From JBFGFX01 sp965232455 (GTDB lineage: Bacteria > Pseudomonadota > Gammaproteobacteria > Steroidobacterales > Woeseiaceae), in assembly GCA_965232455.1 (NCBI GenBank), contig OZ246981.1, positions 2,542,001-2,606,000 of the forward strand: 64,000 nt of DNA, in the 5' to 3' direction. Position 1 is the first letter of the stretch. Every line of letters begins with the position of its first letter. Shown here piece after piece: positions 10,683 to 19,898 of the stretch. The notes beneath the pieces were generated by a model. That model was not told the origin of the DNA. It made no database searches and saw nothing but the letters and a program-made list of their open reading frames with translations. A program made the translations under genes and the position numbers.

Positions 10683-12020
10683 TCATTGTGACCTCAACTG
10701 TTTGCGCACCGTTTCCACGACCTGATCGATCTGGCTTTCGCTGATGATCAACGGCGGCGAAAACGCCAGCGTATCACCGGTCGTGCGGATAATGACGCCG
10801 TTGTCGTAACAGCCGCGAAAAACGTCCATCGCCCTCGCGGTGGGCTTACCGTCGATCGGCGTCAGCTCGACGGCGCCGATGAGACCGTAGTTACGGATGT
10901 CGATGACGTTCGGCTCGCCCTTCAGACTGTGCAGTGCGTCCGCGAACGGCTCTTCCAGGGAACGCGCGCGCTCGATCAGCCCGTCTTCTACATATACGTC
11001 GAGCGTTGCGCAGCCGGCCGCCGCAGCCAGCGGGTGTCCCGAATAGGTGTAACCGTGGAAAAACTCGATGGTCCCCTCCGGACCGGTCATGAATTCGTCG
11101 TAGATTTCCCCCTTCGCAAGCACGGCGCCCATCGGCACGGTGCCGCTCGTCAAACCTTTTGCCGTTGTGATCAGATCCGGCGTGACGTTCATCCGCGTCG
11201 CCGCGAAGTTTTCACCGGTGCGACCGAACGCGCAGATCACTTCATCGAAAATCAGCAGGATGCCGTGCGCATCGCATATCGCCCGAAGCTTCTGCAAATA
11301 CCCTTTGGGCGGCACCAGGACGCCGGCCGAGCCCGCGACGGGTTCCACAATGACCGCCGCGATCGTCGACGGATCATGCAAGGCGACAATGTTCTCGAGT
11401 TCATCGGCCAGGTGTGCTCCCCACTCCGGCAGCCCGCGCGAATACGCATTGTGCTCGAGGTGATGCGTGTGCGGCAGATGATCGACGCCGGGCAACATCG
11501 CCCCGAACATCTTTCGATTCGCAGACAGACCGCCGACCGAGATACCGCCGAATCCAACACCGTGATAACCGCGTTCGCGGCCGATGAACCGCGTGCGGCT
11601 CGCCTCGCCCCTAAGGCGATGGTAGGCCAGCGCCATTTTCAAGGCGGTATCCACCGCTTCAGAGCCGGAGTTGACGAAAAACGCGTAGTCGACGCCGTCC
11701 GGCGCCATGCCGGTGAGTTTGTTCGCCAGCTCGAACACGGTCGGGTGACCGAGCTGAAACGCCATCGAATAGTCCAGCGTCGCCGCCTGCCGTTGGATCG
11801 CCTCAACGATTTTCGGATGGCAGTGCCCGGCGTTGCAACACCACAGACCGGCGACCGCGTCAATCAGCTGCCTGCCATCGTGGGTCCAGCAGTGCATGCC
11901 CCGGGCGCGCGTGATCAGCCGCGGGTGATCCTTGAAATATCGGTTACCCGTGAACGGCATCCAATACGACTGCAGATCCGGCAAGTCGCTTGCCAGCGTT
12001 CGCGCGGTGTTGTCTGACAT
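10683..12020 (-). CDS. Class III omega-aminotransferase, probably beta-alanine:pyruvate
   Basis: 445 residues. It is a fold-type I PLP enzyme with FVNSGSEAVDTALKMA for phosphate binding, GYHGVGFGGISVGG, the cofactor Asp in LLIFDEVICAFGRTG and the Schiff-base Lys in TTAKGLTSGTVPMGA. The sequence resembles omega-amino acid:pyruvate aminotransferases, which convert beta-alanine to malonate semialdehyde. The next gene, an MmsA-type dehydrogenase, would consume that product. An AT-rich region upstream is the probable promoter of this operon. Confidence 0.88.
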   Translation of the reverse strand: MSDNTARTLASDLPDLQSYWMPFTGNRYFKDHPRLITRARGMHCWTHDGRQLIDAVAGLWCCNAGHCHPKIVEAIQRQAATLDYSMAFQLGHPTVFELANKLTGMAPDGVDYAFFVNSGSEAVDTALKMALAYHRLRGEASRTRFIGRERGYHGVGFGGISVGGLSANRKMFGAMLPGVDHLPHTHHLEHNAYSRGLPEWGAHLADELENIVALHDPSTIAAVIVEPVAGSAGVLVPPKGYLQKLRAICDAHGILLIFDEVICAFGRTGENFAATRMNVTPDLITTAKGLTSGTVPMGAVLAKGEIYDEFMTGPEGTIEFFHGYTYSGHPLAAAAGCATLDVYVEDGLIERARSLEEPFADALHSLKGEPNVIDIRNYGLIGAVELTPIDGKPTARAMDVFRGCYDNGVIIRTTGDTLAFSPPLIISESQIDQVVETVRKQLRSQ

Positions 12021-12080
12021 TGGTGTCTCCCGATGTAGCGGACGCGTGTCACCCGTAGGCTGTGAGCCTACTCCAGCCCC

Positions 12081-12160
12081 GGATAGTTAACAATCTTTAA
12101 ACACCGGATTTTAAATTACTGAATCTACTAGGCTTTGATGCAAGATTGTTCAATAAATTC
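12081..12160 (-). promoter_or_regulatory. AT-rich promoter/operator region of the beta-alanine operon
   Basis: This stretch is much richer in A and T than its surroundings and lies 60-140 bp before the aminotransferase start. It contains a 9-bp inverted repeat, AACAATCTT (12089-12097) and AAGATTGTT (12142-12150). No regulator gene is adjacent, so the binding protein is unknown. Confidence 0.45.
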
Positions 12161-12208
12161 AACGATTCAAATAGACGTCTTCGCCGGTAATGCGCCCCCT
12201 GTTCATGA

Positions 12209-12321
12209 AGGAGCTCGTCCTGACGAGCGACCAGGACTAGTCACTGAAGATCAATCCGCGATCCGCGGGATACGCCTATTTAGAGATCGAGGGCGGATTG
12301 CCCGTCAGGGCGGGCTCCTAC
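12209..12321. repeat. Two degenerate copies of a short palindromic repeat
   Basis: AGGAGCTCGTC-CT-GACGAGC (12209-12228) and GCCCGTC-AG-GGCGGGCTCCTAC (12300-12321) match the window's GTAGGAGCCCGTC/GACGGGCTCCTAC palindrome with changes. The first keeps the left half best and the second the right half best, so the pair may be a decayed tandem unit. They occupy most of the 315-bp gap between the aminotransferase and agmatinase genes; I see no gene there. Confidence 0.6.
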
Positions 12322-12335
12322 AGAACTCACCGACG

Positions 12336-13283
12336 CTAGCCGGGCCGGCTCGCGTAGACGCAGATCATCTCCATTGCCAGATGTGCCCCCGCCAGTGCGG
12401 TAATCTCACCCACGTCGTAGGCGGGCGCCACCTCGACCAGGTCCATGCCGACGAGATTGATGCCGCGTAGTCCGCGGATGATGCCCATCGCCTGATGGCT
12501 GCTCAAACCGCCGCAAACCGGCGTCCCCGTGCCGGGCGCGCAGCTCGGATCGAGACAATCGATATCGAAGGTCAGGTACACGGGTCGGTCGCCGAGGATA
12601 GCGAGCGTCTCCGCGATAACCGCGTCGACGCCGTTGCGATGCACCCAGGGCCCGTCGAGAACGTTGAAACCCAGGCAGTCCGGGTTTCGCGTGCGCAGGC
12701 CGATCTGAACGGAGGTCGTAGGATCGATCAGGCCCTGCCGGGTCGCGTGGTAAAACATCGTGCCGTGATCGATGCGGCCGTCCTCGTCAACCCAGGTGTC
12801 GCTGTGCGCGTCGAAGTGCAGCAGTGATATCGGTGCGCCGAACTTTTTGGCATGCGCTTTCAGCAGCGGATAGGTGACGAAGTGATCCCCACCGATCGAC
12901 AGCAGGCCGGGCCCCTCGTCGATAATGGACGCAACGTGTGCCTCAATCTCGTCCGGCACCGACTCGGGCCTGCCAAAATCGAAATAGCAGTCGCCGTAAT
13001 CCACAACGGCAAGTTTGTCGAAGGGATCGAACTCCATGCCGTAGGGCCGTTCCCAGGCCATGATCGTTGAGGCCGCCCGCACCGCGCGCGGCCCAAAACG
13101 AGCGCCCGGCCGGTTGGTGGTTGCGGTATCGAGCGGTATTCCGGTGACGACGAGGTCTACGTTGTTCAGATCCCGCGTGTATTTCCTCCGCATGAACGAC
13201 ACCGCGCCCGCGAAGGTAGGCTCCGGAATGGTTCCGTAAAGACTGTCCCTCAAGATCGCATGATCGCCGCCGTACTTGTCCAT
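12336..13283 (-). CDS. speB: Agmatinase / ureohydrolase
   Basis: 315 residues from ATG 13283; a TTG at 13325 overlapping the upstream stop would add 14. Mn-binding motifs of the ureohydrolase family are intact: GGDHFVTYP, LHFDAHSDTW and YLTFDIDCLDPSCAPGTGTP. Agmatinase hydrolyses agmatine to putrescine and urea. The gene lies directly behind the putrescine aminotransferase gene in one operon, so putrescine would be passed on. Guanidinobutyrase or guanidinopropionase activity is the main alternative, as sequence alone does not separate them. Confidence 0.88.
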   Translation of the reverse strand: MDKYGGDHAILRDSLYGTIPEPTFAGAVSFMRRKYTRDLNNVDLVVTGIPLDTATTNRPGARFGPRAVRAASTIMAWERPYGMEFDPFDKLAVVDYGDCYFDFGRPESVPDEIEAHVASIIDEGPGLLSIGGDHFVTYPLLKAHAKKFGAPISLLHFDAHSDTWVDEDGRIDHGTMFYHATRQGLIDPTTSVQIGLRTRNPDCLGFNVLDGPWVHRNGVDAVIAETLAILGDRPVYLTFDIDCLDPSCAPGTGTPVCGGLSSHQAMGIIRGLRGINLVGMDLVEVAPAYDVGEITALAGAHLAMEMICVYASRPG

Positions 13284-13321
13284 TCCGTTTTCCGTCTCCG
13301 TCAATTTCGTTGTACCTGCCG

Positions 13322-14698
13322 TCAATGCCCGGCTATCGTCGCCTGGGTCATATCCAGGGTCCTCCAGGCCCGCTCGACGAGTTCATCGGCCTGTTCGTGA
13401 TCGAGGATCAACGGCGGCGCCACCACCATCGTGTCACCAACCGCGCGCATGACCAAGCCGTTTTCAACCGAATGGTCGCGGCATATGGTGCCGACGCCGG
13501 CTTTTTCATCAAAACGCCGCAACGTCGTTTTGTCGGCAACCAATTCCATTGCTCCCATCAGGCCCAGCATACGCGTTTCGCCGACCAGAGGGTGATCCGA
13601 CAGGGCCGCCCATTTTTGCTGTAGATACGGACCAATGTCGTCACGCACTCGCGTCACGAGACGCTCGCCCCGGATGATACCGATGTTTGCGATTGCGACG
13701 GCGCAGGAAACCGGGTGTCCGGAATACGTGTAGCCGTGGAAGAACTCGCCGCCCTTGTCGACGAGCACGTCGGCTACGCGGTCGCCGATCATGACGCCGC
13801 CAAGCGGCAGGTAACCCGACGTTATGCCTTTTGCGAACGTCATGAGATCGGGTTCAACTCCGAAATGTCCGGCCCCGAACCATTCGCCAAGTCGTCCGAA
13901 ACCGCAGATCACCTCGTCAGTGACCAACAGGATGCCACGTTCCCTGCAGATCCGGGCGATTTCCGGCCAGTAGCTCGCGGGGGGAATGATGACGCCGCCG
14001 GCGCCCTGCACCGGTTCCCCGACAAACGCTGCAACGTTTTCGGCGCCGAGTTTGTCGATCTTTTCCTCGAGGAGGCGGGCCGCCTGCAGCCCGAACTCTT
14101 CCGGTGACAGACGGCGATCGGATCCGAACCAGTAAGGCTGATCGATGTGTTCGATGCCGGGCACCAGCGGGCCGCCCTGCGAGCGTTGCGCCTTCATGCC
14201 CCCGAGACTCGTGCCGGCAATGGTCGAACCGTGGTATGCGTTCGTGCGCGCGACAATCGTCGAGCGTTTCGGCTGGTCCATCAGCTCCCAATAGCGGCGT
14301 ACGACGCGAATCATCGTGTCAATGGCCTCCGACCCGGAACCGGTGTAAAAGACCCGTTTGAATTGAGGCTGGGTAATCTCCGTCATGAGGCGCGCCAGCT
14401 CTATCGACGGCGGACTGGCGCATTGGAAAAAGCTGTTGTAATAGGGCAGCTCCGCCAGCTGACCGGTCGCCGCCTCGACCAGCTCCGCACGCCCGTAACC
14501 CGAATTGACGCACCACAGTCCCGACATCGCGTCGAGGATACGATTGCCGTCGGCGTCGTAAACGTAGACTCCGTCCGCACGGGTGATGATGCGGCTCTTT
14601 TTCCGGCCGAGCTCTTTGTGATCCGTGAACGGATGCAGGTAGTGCTCGCTGTCAAGCGCCTGCCACTCGGAACGCGATCGCTGTTCAACGACTGTCAT
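13322..14698 (-). CDS. spuC: Class III aminotransferase, probably putrescine:pyruvate (SpuC-like)
   Basis: 458 residues from ATG 14698 (MTVVEQ); an upstream extension of 11 residues looks spurious. Landmarks are HPFTDHKEL near the N-terminus, YTGSGSEAIDTMIRVVRRYW, NAYHGSTIAGTSLGGM, LLVTDEVICGFGRLGEWFG and the PLP Lys in TFAKGITSGYLPLGG. SpuC-type enzymes turn putrescine into 4-aminobutyraldehyde with pyruvate as acceptor. Its stop overlaps the possible TTG start of agmatinase, so both are co-transcribed. The substrate is inferred from sequence type and neighbours. Confidence 0.88.
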   Translation of the reverse strand: MTVVEQRSRSEWQALDSEHYLHPFTDHKELGRKKSRIITRADGVYVYDADGNRILDAMSGLWCVNSGYGRAELVEAATGQLAELPYYNSFFQCASPPSIELARLMTEITQPQFKRVFYTGSGSEAIDTMIRVVRRYWELMDQPKRSTIVARTNAYHGSTIAGTSLGGMKAQRSQGGPLVPGIEHIDQPYWFGSDRRLSPEEFGLQAARLLEEKIDKLGAENVAAFVGEPVQGAGGVIIPPASYWPEIARICRERGILLVTDEVICGFGRLGEWFGAGHFGVEPDLMTFAKGITSGYLPLGGVMIGDRVADVLVDKGGEFFHGYTYSGHPVSCAVAIANIGIIRGERLVTRVRDDIGPYLQQKWAALSDHPLVGETRMLGLMGAMELVADKTTLRRFDEKAGVGTICRDHSVENGLVMRAVGDTMVVAPPLILDHEQADELVERAWRTLDMTQATIAGH

Positions 14699-14845
14699 GA
14701 CGCCGCCCCTCGCGCACGCTGATCGATACAATGCGGCATGTTAGCCAAGCAGTTGCTCAGCGTCACGCCGGGCACCACATGTTGAAATCGAACCACAATC
14801 GGCGGCCGCGGCCGGGAACGACGGCTCACGCAGTACCGGCAGGCC

Positions 14846-16177
14846 CTAAACGTTGAACATCAGGACTTCACGTTCCCAGGGCGTGACGATTTCCTCGAAT
14901 TCCTCGTATTCGTTTTCCTTCAACGAGGCGTACAGGGTAACGAACCCGTCACTCAGGGTTTTTCGCATCGCGCCGCTCGTCTCGAACGCCTCCAGCGCCG
15001 GGTACATTCCTCGATGAAGGCTGAACGGCAGGTCGTATGCGCTGCCCTCCACCGGGTCGCGTGGTTTGAGTCCCTCTTCCATGCCGAGATAACCGCAGGC
15101 CAGGGTGGCGGCAAGCACGAGATAGGGATTTACGTCCGAACCGGCAATCCGGTTCTCGACACGCCGCGCTTCGGGTTCGGAATCGGGGACGCGCAAACCC
15201 ACCGTGCGATTGTCGACGGCCCACTCCAGATTGACGGGTGAGGCCCAATAGCTCAGCAGCCGGCGATACGAGTTCGGATACGGCGCGAAAATCAGCATCG
15301 CCTCCGGTATGTAGCGCTGCAGACCGCCGATGTAAGACAGGAGCAGCTCGCTCGGTTCACCGTTTTCGTCCGAGAATATGTTTCTGCCTTCCTTGTCGAC
15401 GATACTCTGGTGTACGTGTAACGCACTACCGGCTTCGCCCGAGATCGGCCGGGCCAGAAACGTCGCATGCATCTGGTGAGCGATCGCGGCTTCCCGGACC
15501 GTACGTTTGAAAAGAAAAACCTGATCAGCGAGGTCCACTGCACCGCCGTGCAAAAAATTAATCTCGAACTGAGCCGGACCCATCTCCTGTGACAACGTGT
15601 CTATAAGAATACCCTGTTCCTCACAGTAGCCGTAAACGTCGTTGAGGAACGGATCGAAATCGTTCATCGCGTCCACGCTGTAAGGCTGCCTGGCGGTCTC
15701 GGTTCGACCCAGCCGGCCCGTCGGCGGCACTACCTCGGTATCCGAATCTGCGTAGGCGTTAATCAGATAGAACTCGACCTCCGGCGCCACCACCGGCGTC
15801 CAGCCGCGTCCGCGATAGCGTTCCAGTACGTTCCGCAGCACGCGACGAGGCGAAGTCTCCACCGGAGAGCCGTCCTTGCGAAAACAGTCGAAGAACACGG
15901 ACGCGGCCGGTTCACTGGCCCATGGCACCGGGCGCAGCGTCCCGGGGTCCGGGACCAGGATCATGTCGCGATCCTCCACGTTCGCCTTGTCCGGCACGTA
16001 ATTTCCCGACACCGTCTGCGCAAAAATCCCCTCCGGCATCTTCATTTCACCGCTGCCGAATTTTCCTGCGGGAATGACCTTGCCGCGAGCGGCGCCGGCC
16101 ATGTCGGGCACAAATGCCTCCACGTCTTCTGTGCCGTGTTTCTCGAACCAGGACTGGAATATCTCTTCGTCGCTCAC
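14846..16177 (-). CDS. puuA: Gamma-glutamylputrescine synthetase (glutamine synthetase family)
   Basis: 443 residues. It is a glutamine-synthetase-fold ligase: VVAPEVEFYLI, MGPAQFEINFLHG, SALHVHQSIVDKEGRNIF, PNSYRRLLSY, and ENRIAGSDVNPYLVLAATLACG are the family's metal and nucleotide binding blocks. PuuA/SpuI enzymes join glutamate to putrescine with ATP. The gene sits between putrescine aminotransferase and a PuuD-like hydrolase, which supports a gamma-glutamyl polyamine route. It has no C-terminal adenylylation signature. A second homologue is encoded at 22.0-23.3 kb. Confidence 0.88.
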   Translation of the reverse strand: MSDEEIFQSWFEKHGTEDVEAFVPDMAGAARGKVIPAGKFGSGEMKMPEGIFAQTVSGNYVPDKANVEDRDMILVPDPGTLRPVPWASEPAASVFFDCFRKDGSPVETSPRRVLRNVLERYRGRGWTPVVAPEVEFYLINAYADSDTEVVPPTGRLGRTETARQPYSVDAMNDFDPFLNDVYGYCEEQGILIDTLSQEMGPAQFEINFLHGGAVDLADQVFLFKRTVREAAIAHQMHATFLARPISGEAGSALHVHQSIVDKEGRNIFSDENGEPSELLLSYIGGLQRYIPEAMLIFAPYPNSYRRLLSYWASPVNLEWAVDNRTVGLRVPDSEPEARRVENRIAGSDVNPYLVLAATLACGYLGMEEGLKPRDPVEGSAYDLPFSLHRGMYPALEAFETSGAMRKTLSDGFVTLYASLKENEYEEFEEIVTPWEREVLMFNV

Positions 16178-16229
16178 GTTTCACCTGCCGTGCCCATGGC
16201 ATCTCACGTATTACTGGAACCTGTCCGAA

Positions 16230-16982
16230 TTACCTCGTAGCCGCGTAGCGTTTGCATGCATCGCCGAACGCTCGAAACATCGCGGTCGAGAACTCGTTTT
16301 CGCTCACCTTCCACTCGGGATGCCATTGAACGGCCAACGCAAAACCGCCGTGGCCGTCAACGCGAAATGCTTCTATGAGACCGTCCTCGGCAACGGCCTC
16401 CACGGTCACGCCGTCGGCGAGCCTGGCGACACCCTGCCCATGCAGGGAGTTTACGGTGACCTTGCCTCTGCCTGCCAAACCGTGCAGCAGCCCGCCTTCC
16501 ACGAGATTGACCGCATGCGCCGGGCCGTACTGGACGTCGAGCGGGTCCGAAGGGTTTTCCCGATGATCCCGATAGCCGGCCACCTCGCCGACGTGCTGGT
16601 GCAGCGTGCCGCCAAGCACGACGTTGACCTCCTGATAGCCTCTGCAAACGGCGAATAAGGGCAGGTCCGCCTCAAGTACCCGCCGCACCAGGGGCAAGGT
16701 GGTTGCGTCCCGATGCGGGTCGTGCAGCGTGCCGGGTCTGCTGGGATCGCCTCCGTAGTGGCGCGGTTCGACGTTCGAGTAGCTGCCCGTCAAAAACACG
16801 CCGTCGACTTTCCCCAAAAGATCGTCCAGCAGCGGACCGTCACCAATAACCGGCACGATCAGGGGCAACACGTCGGCGGCGTCAATGAGTGCGTGAAGGT
16901 ATTTCTCTCCCACCACGTGGAAAGGGTGCGGATCGATGATTCGTCGGCATGCCGGCACAGCAATGACGGGTTTCGCGCACAT
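16230..16982 (-). CDS. puuD: Gamma-glutamyl-GABA hydrolase (PuuD-like class I amidotransferase fold)
   Basis: 250 residues from ATG 16982 (MCAKPVIAVPACRR). The nucleophilic Cys is in PLFAVCRGYQEVNVVLGG and the His-x-Glu of the triad is in LAVQWHPEWK. DGVFLTGSYSNVEPRHYGG is the usual substrate-loop region. PuuD hydrolyses gamma-glutamyl-GABA to glutamate and GABA. It lies 52 bp ahead of puuA on the same strand. The intermediate oxidase and dehydrogenase PuuB and PuuC are not in the window. Confidence 0.9.
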   Translation of the reverse strand: MCAKPVIAVPACRRIIDPHPFHVVGEKYLHALIDAADVLPLIVPVIGDGPLLDDLLGKVDGVFLTGSYSNVEPRHYGGDPSRPGTLHDPHRDATTLPLVRRVLEADLPLFAVCRGYQEVNVVLGGTLHQHVGEVAGYRDHRENPSDPLDVQYGPAHAVNLVEGGLLHGLAGRGKVTVNSLHGQGVARLADGVTVEAVAEDGLIEAFRVDGHGGFALAVQWHPEWKVSENEFSTAMFRAFGDACKRYAATR

Positions 16983-17117
16983 AAGGGGTCCGCTAAGACC
17001 CGCACCTCGGTATTCGACGTCGGGATCGGCCAGGGAAAACAAAGCATACGTCAGTCCAGTCGCGCATGTATACGAGAGGTTTCAAATAGTGCGAACGGAG
17101 ACGACGGCCGCCCGGCG

Positions 17118-19055
17118 TCAAACCGCCGCGTCCGCATGTTTACCGAACGTGCGCAAGACAAGAAACAGTATTGCGGCGCCGATGAGCAGTGACAGGTAGG
17201 GTGGAAAACCGTATCCACCGGGAATTGTGCCGGCGAGCACCGCAACCGCGCCGACCAGCGCCGCATACGGCATCTGTGTCCGCACGTGTTCGATGTGATC
17301 GCAGCCGCTCGCCATCGACGACAAGACCGTCGTGTCCGAGATGGGCGAACAATGATCGCCCCACACGGCGCCGGCGAGATTGCAGGCGATCGCGGAATAG
17401 AGAATATGCATATCGTCCGGGCCGCTCATGCCGTGCTGTTGCATGACCGCCCAGGACAGCGGGATGACCAGCGGCATCAGAATACCCATCGTGCCCCAGC
17501 TGGTGCCCGTCGTGAATGCGGTAACGGCCGACAGAACAAACACGGTCGCGGGCACCAATGCGGGAGGCAGAGTATCCGCGAGCCGGGACACGAGATAGTC
17601 CGCGGTGTGTAAATGCCCGGTGACGCTCGAAAGCGCCCATGCGAGTACCAACACGATCATCGCGAACAACATGGCGCGCACGCCGCCGAACCAGGCGTCG
17701 ACCGTCTCATGCGTACTCAGGATACCTTGTGAGATCGTCATCCCGCCGGCAACCAGCGCGCTCAGGAGCGACGCCCAGAGCATGGCCTTGTAAGCATCCG
17801 CAGATCCGATGATTTCCGTCAGCGTATCACCTTCGCCGGTGAGGTAGAGAGCGGTCACGAGCGACACGATCAGCACGACAATAGGTACGATCGCGTTGAT
17901 CGGCCGCAGGGCCACACCGTCCTTTACCTCGAGATTGTCGCCGTGCATGGCGGGCAGGTGATACCCGCTCACGGGTGATACCTGGCCGGCGCGAGCGCGA
18001 ACCTCGGCGGCGTACATCGGCCCCATGTCACGGCCGCTGCCGGCGACAAGCGCGACGAAGAATACGGCAAGCAACGGATAGAAGCTGTAAGGAATCGAAT
18101 GCAGGAACACCGTGTACGCCCCTTCCTCGATCTCCTCGATGCCGCGAATCGATGCGTCGATGAGACCGACCTCGTAGCCGATCCAGGTTGTAATCAGCGC
18201 AACGCAAACCACCGGCGCCGCCGTCGAGTCGACGATGTAGGCGAGCTTTTCGCGGGATATTCTCAAATGATCGGTCAACGCGCGGGCGGTATTCCCGACC
18301 ACCAGCGTATTGCTGTAATCGTCGAAGAACACGATCAGGCCCATCAGCCAGACGGAAACCTGACCGCTAACCGCGGTCCTGGCTCGGCTAACCATTCGCA
18401 ACACGATCGCCGCCATCCCGCCGTTCCGCGTAATGATGCCAACCATGCCTCCGATCATCATCGAGAACAGGATGATCGCGGCGTGATCCGGATCGGCAAG
18501 CGCAGCGACAACGTGTATCTGGAAGCTGTCGAGCAAACCGAGGAACACGCCGCCCGGTGTAAACGACCGCAGCGCGGCGGCGCCGAGCCAGATACCCAAC
18601 ATCATTGCCGGAATAACGTTACGCAGCACGAGCGCGGCGAGGATAGCGAGAAGCGGCGGCAGCACGGAAACGAAACCCGGCAATACACGTAATTCGGCGT
18701 CCGCCTGCGCGCCGTCGTCGTCGCGCGCGGACAGGGCATTGTCGCCGGCAGCGGCCAGTGTAATCGAGAAAACGGCCCGTCCGTCCGCATCGGCAACCGC
18801 CGAATAGCGGTTATCGCCGACCCGCAGCGTTATTGCCGCGCCCGGCCGCGCGTCGACAACGTGAACGTCCGTCTCGACATCGCTCAACGCGACCTCCGGT
18901 AATTCGAGGTGGAGAGCCTGAACGGCGCCGGATATGGCGAGCAGGTAGAAACACAGCAGAATACGCTTGATGATATTTCCCTGTCGTGGTTTTCGCGCAG
19001 GGCGAACGTTGGCGGAGAGTCTATCACGCGGGACTCGGGCGCCCCCCGCCGGCAA
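17118..19055 (-). CDS. NhaC-type Na+/H+ antiporter family transporter with N-terminal extracytoplasmic domain
   Basis: Up to 645 residues. The C-terminal 500 residues are a polytopic NhaC-family carrier: FFDDYSNTLVVGNTARAL, IVDSTAAPVVCVALI, TGTSWGTMGILMPL and AVWGDHCSPISDTTVLSSMA. Ahead of it come a signal-peptide-like segment (RILLCFYLLAISGAVQA) and about 85 beta-rich residues, an unusual addition. The only ordinary start codon is a TTG at 19055, seven bases after the iclR stop and without a visible Shine-Dalgarno; an AGGGAA at 18977-18982 precedes ATC codons at 18974 and 18971. The true start is uncertain. Family members exchange Na+/H+ or carry organic acids or amines. Confidence 0.85.
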   Translation of the reverse strand: MPAGGARVPRDRLSANVRPARKPRQGNIIKRILLCFYLLAISGAVQALHLELPEVALSDVETDVHVVDARPGAAITLRVGDNRYSAVADADGRAVFSITLAAAGDNALSARDDDGAQADAELRVLPGFVSVLPPLLAILAALVLRNVIPAMMLGIWLGAAALRSFTPGGVFLGLLDSFQIHVVAALADPDHAAIILFSMMIGGMVGIITRNGGMAAIVLRMVSRARTAVSGQVSVWLMGLIVFFDDYSNTLVVGNTARALTDHLRISREKLAYIVDSTAAPVVCVALITTWIGYEVGLIDASIRGIEEIEEGAYTVFLHSIPYSFYPLLAVFFVALVAGSGRDMGPMYAAEVRARAGQVSPVSGYHLPAMHGDNLEVKDGVALRPINAIVPIVVLIVSLVTALYLTGEGDTLTEIIGSADAYKAMLWASLLSALVAGGMTISQGILSTHETVDAWFGGVRAMLFAMIVLVLAWALSSVTGHLHTADYLVSRLADTLPPALVPATVFVLSAVTAFTTGTSWGTMGILMPLVIPLSWAVMQQHGMSGPDDMHILYSAIACNLAGAVWGDHCSPISDTTVLSSMASGCDHIEHVRTQMPYAALVGAVAVLAGTIPGGYGFPPYLSLLIGAAILFLVLRTFGKHADAAV

Positions 19056-19061
19056 CCGATG

Positions 19062-19817
19062 TCAGAATTCGGCGCCCAAGCGCGCCGCTGCCTTGCACAA
19101 GGTGGCGCCGAGTTCTGCGCGCCTTGCGGTGCCGAGACGCCGCGTCGGCCCGCCGATCGAAAGGGCGCCCTGAACGTCACCGAGTGCCCCGCGCAATACG
19201 GTTGCCACGGCGGCAAAACCGTCTTCGAGTTCATCAACCGTTTCTGCGTAACCGCGTTTTCGGATGTTGATGAGCTGCGGCTCGAACAAATCCTTTTTGA
19301 CCAGCGTCTTGGAAGCCAGCGCGGGCAGCGGATCAGTCAGTTGATCGAAACGCTGTTCGTCATAGGCCAGGTACACTTTGCCGGTCGACGTTGCGTGTAG
19401 AGGCCATCGAGTACCGACGTTTCCGGCCGCCGCCACCACGTGCCGTCCGGTCACTTCATCGAGGATCAGCATGCTGTTTTCAAACGGCACCTCGAGGGTG
19501 GCCGTCTCGCCGGTCTCGTGCGCCAGCGATCTCAACACCGGGCGCACGCGGCGACGCAGGTCGCTGGACGCCAGCGCCTGCACGCCGAGCGCCATGAGAC
19601 CGGGGCCCAAGCTGTAAGCTCCGTTGGTGGGATTCTTCTGAATCAGCGCTTCGCTTTGTAGCGCGCGCAGCAACCTGTGTGCGGTCGTTTTGTTGAGACC
19701 GGCCGCGCGGCTGATGTCACCGAGCGACATCTCGGGCCGCTCGTTGGAGTAGAGTTTCAGCAATCGAATGGCGCGCAACGCTGCCTGGGCGCCCGCCGGC
19801 GGACTTGGAGTTTTCAT
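19062..19817 (-). CDS. IclR family transcriptional regulator
   Basis: 251 residues. An N-terminal winged HTH (EMSLGDISRAAGLNKTTAHRLLRAL) is followed by the GAF-like IclR effector domain with GETATLEVPFENSMLILDEV, PLHATSTGKVYLAY and the C-terminal AVLRGALGDVQGALSIGGPT. It is transcribed away from the Rieske oxygenase gene, and a 12+12-bp palindrome lies between them. The NhaC-type gene follows 7 bp after the stop. It probably controls both the oxygenase and its own operon; the effector is unknown. Confidence 0.93.
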   Translation of the reverse strand: MKTPSPPAGAQAALRAIRLLKLYSNERPEMSLGDISRAAGLNKTTAHRLLRALQSEALIQKNPTNGAYSLGPGLMALGVQALASSDLRRRVRPVLRSLAHETGETATLEVPFENSMLILDEVTGRHVVAAAGNVGTRWPLHATSTGKVYLAYDEQRFDQLTDPLPALASKTLVKKDLFEPQLINIRKRGYAETVDELEDGFAAVATVLRGALGDVQGALSIGGPTRRLGTARRAELGATLCKAAARLGAEF

Positions 19818-19837
19818 GGTTTCAGCAAGCCGTGTGC

Positions 19838-19872
19838 TATCATAATATGGTTTATCTTTTCATATTATGATA
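19838..19872. promoter_or_regulatory. Perfect 12-bp inverted repeat operator between iclR and the Rieske gene
   Basis: TATCATAATATG (19838-19849) and its exact reverse complement CATATTATGATA (19861-19872) flank an 11-bp T-rich spacer. The site is 21 bp before the iclR start and 27 bp before the Rieske gene start, where a regulator would block or drive both promoters. The AT-rich arms stand out against GC-rich surroundings. I infer it is the IclR-family protein's operator. Confidence 0.75.
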
Positions 19873-19898
19873 CTCCAAAGCAGGCTGGCAATACGCAC

